A DNA stretch of 64,000 nucleotides from Cordilura impudica (lineage: Eukaryota > Arthropoda > Insecta > Diptera > Scathophagidae). The notes under the pieces are model-generated. The model was not told the origin of the DNA. It ran no database searches and was given only the letters and a program-made list of their open reading frames with translations. The position numbers and the translations under genes were made by a program. The DNA is taken from assembly GCA_963682025.1 (NCBI GenBank), contig OY821517.1, positions 293,647,670 through 293,711,669 on the forward strand, given 5' to 3'. This document shows, one piece after another, positions 53,924 to 64,000 of this stretch (its first letter is position 1; each line of letters opens with the position of its first letter).

Positions 53924-55634
53924 CTGTGTCCAAATGAAAAGGTGACTTTGCAAATTAAACTTCGCTGAGCTATCGATTTTTTTCATCTTGGTAGTACTGT
54001 TCAAAATATCTGTGGCAAATTTTATGTCAATATATTCATTGGTTCAATAGTGACGCTCATTTTAGTAAACAATTAGAAGTGAATATGGCGATTTTAACAA
54101 ATTCCCTGAAATTTTGTTTGCGGAATGGAATTTTTGCCGTAGAAGGCCGTGAACAATACGCCTACAAAATCAAAGGTTTGGCGCTGCAAATTCGTCCATT
54201 GACAATAAGAAATCTGGCTGACAAAGGCTCAATGAACACCATTAAAAACAAGTAAGGCCGACTATACGATACCCTATACCATGCATTTAGAGATCTTTTC
54301 TGATATATCCAACTAATAGGATACAGAAAATAAGCATAAAACAAATTTGAATGACATTGTTATACATTTTTTGCCTTCGGATATGAAAAAATTCATATCG
54401 GATGCTACATTTATATGGGGACTAGGTTGAAAAATGAACCGATCCTGACCATATTTGCTAAAGACACTTATTTCTTACAAAAATATATACAAACCAAATT
54501 TATGGGAAATCTGTGCAAAATTTTTTTTTTTATAGATTTAAGTGATGATCGCGAAGTAGCTTTATATGCGGTCTATGATTAAGAATTGTCCTACAGGTTT
54601 TTTTTTTGCAGTAATAAAAAGACACAAATCATATTTGACTGAGATCTAGGGATAATTTTTATCTTATGGCAGCTTAAGTCGATGTCATAGGGGGTATGGG
54701 GAGCAGGTCTGACCATGCACCGTTCTCCACCAATATCAATAGCATTAGTCCTATGGCTGATAAAAGCTTATATACCAAATTTCGCCAAAATATATTTATA
54801 CTTCCGCCCTGTAACTTGATTACAAGGTTTACGTGGGCACACAGACGGCCGGACATCGCTAAATTGGCTCAGAAAATGATTCTGAGGGGATCGATATTAT
54901 AAATGATTATTATAAACATCAGCACAAACTCATTATACCCTGCCCACATAGTGGTATAGGATATAAAAATTTGTTGGGCCTCAAACGCGTCAAGTCCCGA
55001 TTGATTTCAAAAACACTAAAATTTTTTGAAAAATTAATATCGTTGTGCTATCACAATGCTTTCTGATTAGCAGAACGAAATTAAAACCCCTCCTTGCTGT
55101 TTATTAGACTTGAATTTATGCCTACGAAATCGGTCAAAATAAAAGGTCATGTAACAGTCTTCTTTGATTATTGTGAGGCGGTGAATTAAGAGTTTCTTAC
55201 GGCTGACTTAACTGTTTACAAGGAGTATTAAGCTTTGTTTGCGAGAAGCTTTTCACAAAAAAGAGCCCAAGGTTAGGGACAGACAACTTTTGGTTGTTGC
55301 ACAACGATGATGCACCTTCACACCCTGCATTGATTATTCGAGACCATTTCGGATAAAATTCGACTCGTATCGTTCCATAACCACCGTATTGACCTGACTT
55401 GGCACCGTGTGACATTTGGCAATTCAATAAACCAAAAAGACCACTCCGGGGTCACCGTTTTAAATCTATTGAAAATATAAAAGTCGTTGGGCGCTTTCAA
55501 TGCCATTTCGGAAAACTCCTTTAACAAATGTTTCGAGGTTTAGAAAAAATAAACTTTGTAGAGCCGATGAAATTGATTTGTAAGAAAAAATATTTTTCAT
55601 TTTATAACAAGTCACCTTTTTTCTTTGAACACTG
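53924..55634 (+). mobile_element. Mariner-like element split by a family A repeat
   Basis: The left end CTGTGTCCAAATGAAAAGGT and the right end, inverted, CAGTGTTCAAAGAAAAAAGG continue with GTGACTT; TA flanks both. The N-terminal remnant from ATG 54083 has NSLKFCLRNGIFAVE and RPLTIRNLADKGSMNTI; the C-terminal remnant (55240-55550) has LHNDDAPSHPALIIRDHF (second Asp) and PDLAPCDIWQFNKPKRPLRG then HRFKSIENIK (third block). The middle, with the first Asp, was lost or displaced by copy A7. Confidence 0.85.
54248..54969 (+). mobile_element. Family A DINE-like repeat, copy A7
   Basis: Starts ACAAGTAAGGCCGACTATAC: about 20 bp including half of the palindrome are deleted. Ends CCCACATAGTGGTATAGGAT. 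Nested in the mariner-like element. Confidence 0.88.
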
Positions 55635-55636
55635 TA

Positions 55637-56754
55637 GTAAAACTAAAATAAAAAAAAATATTCAAAAATCTCTATTAAAATCTGAAATTATCTTGAAATA
55701 AAATCATATAATACACATAATCTCACATAAATCAAAACTTGTCTGGCTAGCAACAAACATTAAATGTTAACTTTTGTGTTGTCATTTTTTGGTAATGTAT
55801 TTTGCAGTCAGCTTTTTTATTTATTTTGTTTTTTTTTTTCCTTTAATTTAAACATTTTATTTTTTTTTATTTTTAAGCTTATGTGTCAAACTTCTAAACT
55901 GCTGTTTTTTCTGCTCATTACCACTACCACCACCACCGTCACTATAGCCACGAGCACCACTACTACTCAAGCTGTAGTAGTAGTGATGCCTGGCACGCTA
56001 AAAAAAAAGCTGGCTTCTTGCTTTGTTCGTTTAGTAAACAGAATGACTGCCTCTGCTTGGATTTGTGCTCACTACTTACTCGCTGACTGGCAGCCATAAT
56101 CAAGAAATGAGTTCAAGGCCGTTAAAGTGGCACACAATACTAGAATATCACTTCACATACCTACTACTCTGCGCTACCTCAAACCAAAAAAATAAATAAA
56201 AATATATTCTAAAAATCTAAAAAATAAGACGAGTATATATATATATATTATAAATGCAACTCACGCTTACGTTAGTTATCGGACTGAGCCGAATTACGTA
56301 TACCCTTCCCTTAAATATGTATTGTGAATATTGCAAGTTAAAAAATATCGAGCACCTTAAACTTAAAAATCATCCAATATTGTCAAATAGTTACCAATAT
56401 ATAATTTTACAAAGTACTATGTTGAGTTTAGTTCTATGGGGTCAGTAAACAGCTCATTTGGCAAATAGGCGGTCAAAAATCTGTAACACTTGAAGAAGTA
56501 AAATATTTTGGTTGAATAGACTGAAACATGGGCTTCAAATCAAGATATCGACTTTGAAAATCAAGCAATAGACGCAATAGATATATAGATATGCTTTACA
56601 TGAATTCTATAGCATAAAAATAAAATTTTTTGTTTTTTTACATAGTTATTCAAAACACAAAAGTTTTAGGGCAATGAATCTAAATAAAATTATGGAATAT
56701 TAGCGGCTCATTCCATAAAACGATACGTAACTTAACGTAACTTGATTAAGAATT
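55637..56754. other. Unassigned stretch with a low-complexity (ACC)n patch
   Basis: ACTACCACCACCACCGTCAC at about 55921 and a relatively G+C-rich block at 55915-56110. A 111-codon + frame there starts in T-rich DNA and shows no domain. On the - strand the block contains a GTAAGTAG donor-like site (about 56078-56085), so an untranslated exon is conceivable. Confidence 0.35.
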
Positions 56755-56895
56755 CGTAAAAGGTTTATATGGGCACAAGGACAGACGAACGGTCATAGCT
56801 AAATCGACTCAGAAAATGATTGAGGGTTAACCGGTATTATAGAAAAGATGGGTTTAGGTCAAGTAGTTAGTCAGTTACAAAAATCAGCACAAACT
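56755..56895 (+). mobile_element. Family A fragment, copy A8 (3' part)
   Basis: GTTTATATGGGCACAAGGAC to GATGGGTTTAGGTCAAGTAG and CAGCACAAACT; the terminal GGTATAGGGTATAAA is missing. Confidence 0.7.
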
Positions 56896-56985
56896 TATCA
56901 CTAACCTACAGGTACTTGGATTGAAATATGGAATTTTTTAAATCTTAAAAATTTAGATAACGTCCAACATTATTGATAATAATTA

Positions 56986-58016
56986 TACACCCTATATCGG
57001 GGCATAATGAGTTTGTGATGATGTCTTTACCTACCAAAAATATTTGACCTAGCTTCACCTTTTATTAAAACAATCGTTTTATAAGTCAATTTAGCTATGT
57101 CCGTTCGTCCGTCCATCCGTCCGTCCGTTTTTGCCTGTCCATCTGTCAATGTGTACGTGTACAGCTTATAATCAAAATACAGTATGAATATATTTTGATG
57201 AAATTTAGTATATAAGCTTTTATCGGAATAGGACGAACGCTATTGAAACTGGTGATAATCGGTGCATATTCATACCTGACCCAGATACAATTAACCCCCT
57301 ATCAGATTATCATATATCGCACCTGTACCTCTAAAGTGAGTCAACTCAACATTTTTCAATTTTCACTTTTTGCAAGAAAACGATACACAGTGGTCACAAC
57401 TATCCACTGTAAAAATCTTACATCGATTTTTCTTTCTTTCTTTCGCAAAAAAATACAGTTCTAACCCTCTTTGTGTTATAAGAGTAGCTTCTTTAGAATC
57501 CACTAAAAAGACTATTTTGAGTTCCACTCAAAAAACTTTTTATTTTTGATGATCACTGAAAAAATCGCAAAAAACAACTAGTGTTGTATACTTATTATTC
57601 GCAATTCTTTACAACGAAACAGCTGTTTTTAAGTTTTATAGTAAATATTAAAAAAAACGATTTTTGCCTCTACTGAAAATCTGTAAATTTTGAGTTGACT
57701 CACTTTAGAGGTACAGGTGCGATATGTACAGATAAAATTCGGTGTATGTATGTCTGTTACACCAACTGATCAGTAGAAAAAAAAACATTTTAGTCATAGT
57801 CATCATATAAAGCTGATTCCCGATCTTCAAAAATATTGCATAGTTTAATATGTTTTCGAGAAAAGTAAGAGAATTTACTAAAAACAGTCATGATCGGTCC
57901 ATTTTCTATAAACAGTTATAGCATCAGCAAAGTTGAATCCAAGACCATCTCTCGAAACGCATGGTATAGGGAATCGTATAGTCGGCCTAGACCAACTATA
58001 ATTTATTTACTTGTTA
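56986..58016 (-). mobile_element. Family A DINE-like repeat, copy A9, interrupted by a MITE
   Basis: Reverse copy from ACACCCTATATCGGGGCATA (3' end) to GTCGGCCTAGACCAACTATA and ACTTGTT (5' end). The GTCC microsatellite is at about 57102-57130. The MITE at 57318-57723 splits it. Confidence 0.85.
57318..57723. mobile_element. 406-bp MITE with 32-bp perfect TIRs
   Basis: Both ends read CGCACCTGTACCTCTAAAGT and continue GAGTCAACTCAA without a mismatch; ATAT flanks both sides. Non-coding interior. Inserted in family A copy A9; identical TIRs suggest recent movement. Confidence 0.9.
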
Positions 58017-58274
58017 TAAATGCATTAGTGTTTCTTTTTGTTATACACACGCTTACATATGAACATTTTTCATTAGTGAAGGGTATCAGAGTTTCGCCAT
58101 AGCCAAATTTAACACTCTTGTTTTAAGTATTAAGGTGCGAAAATTTATTTATAGACTCATAAATGCAAAACCACAAATACAACGCATGGATCCACACAGC
58201 GAGAGGATAAAAGATGGTCAAAGATATACCACATTTAAAAGCAAAATTATATGTATATACAATGTGATAAGAAA

Positions 58275-59055
58275 ACAAGTAAGAAAATTATAGTCGGTCT
58301 AGACCGACTATACGATACCCTATAACATGCGTTTAGAAACCCTATCTCTTAGGCCCAACTAACTGGACATAGAAAATAAGCAAAAACCAAATTTGGGTTG
58401 GATTGTTATTAATTGTTTTGACTGCAGATATGAAAAAGTTTATATCGGATGCTATATCTATATGGGGACTAGGTCCAAAAATTGACCGATCCTGATCATG
58501 TTTGGTAAAGTCTCTTGTATTTTGCAAAAATATACACAAACAAAATTTGAGAAGAATTAGTGCAATATTTTTGTTTTTGATAGATTTAAGTGATGATCGG
58601 GAAGCAGCTCTTTATGGGGCCAAAGGGATCATTTTTGGACTACTCATAAATGGATGTAGTGAACGCATACAAACCCAATTTGAGTAAGATCTATATGACA
58701 ATTTGGATCTTATGACAATTTATGTCGATTTCATAGGGGTAATTTGTATGGGGGCTAGGTCTGAACATGGACCGATTCTTACCAATTTCAATAGCGTTCA
58801 TCCCATGGCCGATGAAAGCTTATATACCAAATTTCATCAAAATATATTCATATTTGCGACCTGCAGTTTGATTACAAGGTTTACATGGACACACAGACGG
58901 ACGGACGGACGGACGGACATTGTTAAATAAACTTAAAAAGTGATTCTGATTCGATCGGTATAATTAAAAATGGGTCTGGGTCAAATATTTTTGGTTGTTA
59001 CAAACAGCAGCACAAAGTCATTATACCCAAACCACATAGTGGTATAGGGTATAAA
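58275..59055 (+). mobile_element. Family A DINE-like repeat, copy A10 (full length)
   Basis: Starts ACAAGTAAGAAAATTATAG, perfect palindrome TAGTCGGTCTAGACCGACTA, (GGAC)n at about 58898-58918, ends CACATAGTGGTATAGGGTAT. Very close to A3 and A11. Confidence 0.95.
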
Positions 59056-59617
59056 TATAAAATTTTATATCATAAATAGTTATCGAATCTTAAGTTTGTT
59101 TAATATTTTCCATAAAAAAAAAATGAAAGGTTTTTCTGTGGAAATTTTTTGGAAGCAGTACAAGGTAAATGACAAAAAAATTACAAAAAAAAAAAAAATT
59201 TAAACCAATTTTATTCAGCCTCTTTTTAAATTTTGTGCAATTTTTAAGATAAATAACATGTTTCTGTTGGTTTTTAACACACAAAACTTCCTCTGTGCTG
59301 CAGTTATTTTCATATTAATATGAAATGATTTTAAAAGTTTTTAAAAATGTTGTTAAATTTAAGGGTTGCGATATGGGAGCACAGCAAAACACATACAAAT
59401 CTGACATCAGAATCGTACAATTTGGCGTTTTTATTGGCATATGTTCTCATAACGTCTTGTAGTACAAGTGCTATTTGTAGAGCTACCAAATTTCTCGAAT
59501 ATCCGGGTACTTTTGGGTACTTTCTAGGGTACCCGAATAATCATTTTAAAAAAAGACTAAATAAAAATTTATTTAAAACTTAGTTTTTAATGAAATAGTA
59601 TTTTATTTATCAAAAAA

Positions 59618-60407
59618 CAAGTAAGAAAATTATAGTCGGTCTAGACCGACTATACGATACCCTATACCATGCGTTTAGAGACCCTATCTCTCAGGCCCAA
59701 CTAACTGGATATAGAAAATTAGCATAAACCAAATTTTTATTAATTTTTTCAGCTGCAGATATGAAAAAGTTCATATCGGATGCTATATCTACATATATGG
59801 GGACTAGGCCCAAAAATGGACCGATCCTGACCATGTTTGGTGAAGTCTCTTGTATTTTGCAAAAATATATACAAACAAAATTTGAGAAGAATCAGTGCAA
59901 TATTATTGTTTTTTGATAGATTTAAGTGAAGATCGAGAAGCAGCTCTATATGGGGCCTATGACTAAGAGTTCTCCAATAGGGATCATTTTTGGACTACTG
60001 ATTAATGGATGTAATATATACATACAAACCCAATTTGAGTAAGATTTGTATGATAATTTGGATCTTATGGCAATATGTGTTGATTTCATAGGGGTCATTT
60101 GTATGGGGGCTAGGTCTGAACATGGACCGCTTCTCACCAATTTCAATAGCGTTCATCCCATGGTCGATAAAGGATCAAATACCAAATTTCGTCAAAATAT
60201 ATTCATATTTGCGACCTGCAGTTTGATTACAAGCTTTACATGGACACACAGACGGACGGACGGAAAGACATCGTTAAATCGAATCAGATAGTGATTCTGA
60301 TTCGATCGGTATAATTAAAGATGGGTGTAGGTCAAGTATTTTTGGTTGTTACAAACATCAGCACAAAGTCATTATACCCAAACCACATAGTGGTATAGGG
60401 TATAAAT
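59618..60407 (+). mobile_element. Family A DINE-like repeat, copy A11 (full length)
   Basis: Same start, perfect palindrome and end as A10; the microsatellite is shorter (GACGGACGGACGGAAAGAC). Confidence 0.95.
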
Positions 60408-60762
60408 AGTATTTAAGAAATAGATGTCTATTTAACGTGTTCATTTCCGTTTCTGAACCTTTAAGCAATCCTTTAGACGATTTTCTTTGTTTTTACCCAG
60501 CTTCGTTTTTTATTATTTCGTCTTCTACTTTTTGTGATTTAAAAATAATTGAAATCCCAAAACCAATTTTATTACTTCGCCTATAGCGTTTGCGGAATTT
60601 GTATTTTGAATAAATCCAGGGTATGATTATCAAAATTGATACTCGATATCGGGTTAAATTTTTTTCGATAGACGAGAACTCTAAATAAATTAAAAAATTT
60701 CGAGTACTTGAGTACTCGGTAATCGGCATTGGATTTTCTAACTATTTCATTTCGACCTAAAA
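60408..60762. other. Unassigned stretch
   Basis: AT-rich; no repeat family or gene recognised. Confidence 0.4.
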
Positions 60763-60825
60763 ATGGAATTGAATCGTGAACATTTCCATCTGGACTTTCT
60801 AAGTGGATTTACCAGCGACCGAAAA
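60763..60825 (+). pseudogene. Possible mariner N-terminal scrap
   Basis: MELNREHFHLDFLSGFTSD resembles the MELNREHFR start common in one mariner group; similarity stops after about 20 residues although the frame stays open to 60963. Confidence 0.4.
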
Positions 60826-61290
60826 AAACAGTTATTTCAAAATTTTAAAGAAAAAAAGCATATAGAAGTAAATGTCGGAGAAGTGATTCATGTATACCAT
60901 ATTCATCTTTATGAACAAGGCTATAATAACTTATATTGCTTTTTAGAATTTTTTTTTTCTTAGCAAAAATAAGTAATTAATTGATTTTTATTTTTTCGAG
61001 CAAAAGTAACACTTATTTTTGATTTTTATTTTTTCGAGCCAATATTAATCCCAATATCAAGTATATTTTAAACATCAGAATTTTGATTTATCAACATTAG
61101 TGCTTTAACTCTCCTAAAATCAGGTTGAGGGCTGAAACTGATCACTCTACACTAACTTGTGTCGCAGGTACAGAATGCCCAACAGAAGCCAGTCTACGTA
61201 GCCAGGTAAGTACATATTACTTAATGTTCCAGTACTCCATCAAATCCTCATCAACATCCATTCGTTTCACTGTATAGTGATCAATTACAT

Positions 61291-61877
61291 AACAAGTAAG
61301 ATATTTATAGTCGGTTTAGACCGACTATACGATACCCTATACCATGATTTTTTGAAATTGGTGAGAATCGGTCCATGTTCAGACCTAGCCCCCATACAAA
61401 ATGCCCCTATAAAATCGACATAAATCGCCATAAGATCCAAATTGTCGTATAGATTTTACTCAAATTGGGTTTGTATGTGTATATTACATCCATAATTGAA
61501 TAGTCCAAAAACGATCTCTATGGGACAACTCTTAGTCATATGCCCCATATAGAGCTGTTCCCCGATCTTCACTTAAATCTATCAAAAAACAAAAATATTG
61601 CACTGATTCTTCTCAAATTTTGTTTTATATATTTTCGCAAAATACAAGAGACTTCACCAAACATGGTCAGGATCGGTCCATTTTTGGACCTAGTCCCCAT
61701 ATAGACATAGCATCCGATATGAAGTTTTTCATATCTGCAGCCAAAAAAAAAAATTAAAAAAGATGCCACTCAAATTTGGTTTATGCTTAATTTCTGTATC
61801 TAATTAGTTGGACCTAAACGCATGGTATAGGGTATCGTATAATCGGTCTAGACCGACTATAATTTTCTTACTTGTTT
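61291..61877 (-). mobile_element. Family A copy A12, head-to-head terminal rearrangement
   Basis: The right side is a normal reverse 5' end (ACCGACTATAATTTTCTTAC, TTGTT). The left side, instead of the 3' end, carries another 5' end in + orientation: ACAAGTAAGATATTTATAGT, palindrome TAGTCGGTTTAGACCGACTA and ACGATACCCTATACCATG. The result is a 587-bp element with about 55-bp inverted ends. Confidence 0.88.
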
Positions 61878-62434
61878 AGTAAGGAACATGAGCTTTGAAC
61901 ACTGCTTTCATAAAATAAAGCATATTGTGTCATTTTCCAATAACATAACTTATCTTGATTCCATGTCAGCCAAAATCTTTTTACTTACATATGTCGATGT
62001 TATATTTTAAATATGTAAAGTAAACTAAATTATTACAGCACTACATTTCATTAGAAATAACTTTTATATTTGCTCGAAAAAATAAAAATCAAAAAATGTT
62101 TGTTTTTAGCTTGAAATTTTTGACTTTTATGAAAAAAGGAATAATTATTATGGTCCCTGGGATTAACTCAACAACAGGAAGAATGGAGCAAAATCTCCTA
62201 GGAGTGATGCCTAGGAGACTTAGTGGAGTGATTAAGGCCAAATAAAAAGAAACCAAATATTAAAAAAAAATTTACTTGTATTGAGGTTCTGTTGCCTTTT
62301 GTTTGCTGTTTCTTTTATTTTGTCGCGTAAAAATGAGTAATTTTCTGAATAAAGTGCATTTATTTCTGTTTTGTGTTAATTTTGTTTAATGTTTTTATTG
62401 AGTTTAGCTCTCTTTTAAACTCTTTCTTTTAACT
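61878..62434. other. Unassigned stretch
   Basis: Contains a short palindrome CTCCTAGGAGTGATGCCTAGGAG at about 62197-62219 (AGTGATGC as centre) and otherwise AT-rich DNA without a supported gene. Confidence 0.4.
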
Positions 62435-62985
62435 CGTACTCTCTGTCTGTCTGTCTCTCGTGGGTCAACCCCATTCCACCTTATTCAATAGTCTTGTTGT
62501 GACTACAGATTAATTTTGGGGTAGTCACGCACAGTCCCGCGTGGTCACGCACAGTCACGGAGTGATCAAAATGTCATTTCCCCTAATCTGATCGATCTGA
62601 AACTTGGTACATACACTTGCTGTGAAAAAAAGATTAACTTTGACTTAGTCACGCACAGTCACGCATGGCCACGCACAGTCACGGAGTGATCTGAATATCA
62701 TTTACCCTCATCCGAGCGATCTGAAACTTGGTCGATATACTTGCTGTAAAGAAAGATCAACTTGACATAGTCATGCACAGTCACGCAAAGTCACGCACAG
62801 TCACAGAGTGATTTAAACCCCACTTCTCCTCATTCGATCGATCTGAAACTTTGTCCATAGACTTATTGTGACCAAAGATTAATTTTTAAATAGTCATGCA
62901 ATGTCACGCACAGTCACGGAGACATTCAAAACTCATATGCATAAGGAAAGGAAGAGTTTTATTAAAAACTAAGTTTTTTGGGTTA
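62435..62985 (-). repeat. Reverse copy of the 123-bp minisatellite element, four units
   Basis: Unit boundaries (CACGCACAGTCACGGAGTGA) at about 62561, 62685, 62807 and 62920, spaced 113-124 bp. The flanking CATATGCATAAGGAAAG and GTCTGTCTGTCTCTCG match the flanks of 42450-43045, so the whole element was copied, not only the array. Confidence 0.9.
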
Positions 62986-63236
62986 GATTATTAATTATTC
63001 TTGAATTCCTTATTATTTATTTTTGATTTTATATTAATTAATAAATTTTAATACAGCTTCTAATCTGAGTAACTAAGGTGTTTACTTTATTTTGACGCTC
63101 ACAGTATTGTACTTGTAAAAGATTCTGAGGTCAATTCTAAACATAAAATTAAACTTTTTTTCCATAATTTATAATTTTTTTTTTTATTATTTGTTTATGT
63201 TCATTTTTTTTTTTTTTTTTTTTTTTTTTATATATA

Positions 63237-64000
63237 AAGGGTCCGCCATCTAACGTTTTTTTTTTCAACTAGTGCTTATTTCGTGAATGGTAACACTTAA
63301 CTCATGTCTGATTTGACAGATAATTAGTTTTATCCTTCCGCTGAACGAATATGGTTGTGTATACGCTTGAACAACGCTGGGAAATATTGCGACATTACTT
63401 TGAAAATCATGGTAATGTTGCAGAATGTGTGTGAAAATTGCGTACGGATTTTGGAAGAAGAGAAGCACCGTCAGCTCCGTATGTTTGTTATCTTGTGAAA
63501 AAAAGTGAAAGAAACTGGCAACCTCATCATAAACCAAAGCGTGAAAAGCCAAAAACAGTGCGTACACCCGAGAATATTGCTGCTGTGGCAGAAAGTGTGC
63601 GTGAAGCGCCATCAAAATCAATTCACCGTCGTTCTCAAGAATTGAACATTTCGGAGGCATCATTGAGACGAATTTTGCATAAAGACCTTGATATGCCGCC
63701 ATACAAAGTCCAATTGGTTCAGGAGTTGAAGCCAACTGACCATTCAATGCGTTTTCGCTTCGCTAAGTGGGCCTGCGATCGACTTACAGAAGATGCCGAT
63801 TTTGCCAAAAAAAAAAATCATCTTTTCAGATGAAGCTCATTTTGATCTTGGCGGGTATGTAAACAAGCAAAATTGTCGCATTTGGGGCACAGAAAACCCG
63901 CACGCATACATTGAAAAGCCGATACACCCAAAACGAGTCACTGTTTGGTGCGGATTTTGGTCCAGAGGCATAATTGGGACATTTTCCTTCGAAAAAGATC
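63237..64000 (+). mobile_element. DD41D mariner-like transposon, copy 3 (cut by window end)
   Basis: TA then AAGGGTCCGCCATCTAACGT. The transposase starts ATG 63352 (MVVYTLEQRWEILRHYFENH). There is a stop in ECV*KLRTDFG (63430-63432), frame trouble near 63503 (extra A, KKSERNW) and again at the A-run near 63808. The readable segments include RREAPSAPYV, SIHRRSQELNISEASLRRIL and, past the A-run, SDEAHFDLGGYVNKQN. The catalytic second half is beyond the window. Confidence 0.9.

Noticed and set aside
55764..56099. 111-codon + frame with a hydrophobic start
   Set aside because: The hydrophobicity comes from T-rich DNA and the TTTTTT stretch from an (ACC/ACT)n patch; no domain or splice context.
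58898..58918. Regular GGAC repeats considered as a CRISPR or regulatory array
   Set aside because: It is the microsatellite block inside family A repeats, present at the same place in several copies.

Overview
The window looks like nuclear DNA of a higher (brachyceran, probably calyptrate) fly. It is very AT-rich, its genes have many introns, and it carries a methuselah-type receptor gene (an insect GPCR family). The rest is a dense, nested set of DNA transposons, Helitron-type elements and DINE-like repeats. I saw no bacterial, viral or CRISPR features. The organism assignment is an inference. All coordinates were counted by hand and may be off by a few bases at repeat edges.

Two host genes can be supported. 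On the + strand, 10578-19172, a methuselah-like seven-transmembrane receptor can be assembled from seven exons whose splice phases all agree, giving 432 codons plus a stop. On the - strand, the 5' part of a large gene is visible: a start-codon exon (40172-40655) and a 1.6 kb exon (21147-22739) joined in phase across a 17.4 kb intron. It encodes a low-complexity Q/N/S/T-rich protein with a basic cluster and a long acidic tract, and its later exons are not found here. If they lie left of position 1, the receptor gene is nested antisense inside one of its introns.

Layout. 1-10.2 kb: mariner and IS630-type remnants, a TIR element, a PIF/Harbinger element split by a Helitron and a DINE-like repeat, and a DD41D mariner. 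10.5-19.2 kb: receptor gene, with introns full of Helitron and DINE-like copies. 21.1-40.7 kb: the large-gene exons with their intron, which holds a foldback element, a Transib (RAG1-related) relict inserted in a mariner, a pogo/Tigger element with a nearly readable transposase, a LINE fragment, several Tc1 copies and a second DD41D mariner. 41-64 kb: LINE RNase H fragment, a 123-bp minisatellite element, long-TIR Tc1, a mariner split by a DINE-like repeat, a cluster of DINE-like copies, a MITE with 32-bp perfect TIRs, and a third DD41D mariner cut by the window edge.

Three repeat families recur. Family A is about 0.7-0.8 kb, with a 20-nt palindrome near the 5' end, a GGAC microsatellite, and subterminal inverted repeats built on ATACCCTATACCA; I infer a DINE-1/Helentron-like element. 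Family B is about 0.36-0.48 kb, with 5' A^TCTATAATATTAATAGG and a 3' hairpin followed by CTAG^T; this is a canonical non-autonomous Helitron signature. Family D is a looser Helitron-like group with degenerate internal tandem repeats.

The most notable find is the Transib relict at 25189-27077: CGCCG 5-bp target duplication, CACAGTG-type termini like V(D)J heptamers, and a RAG1-core-like C-terminal reading frame with a single nonsense codon.
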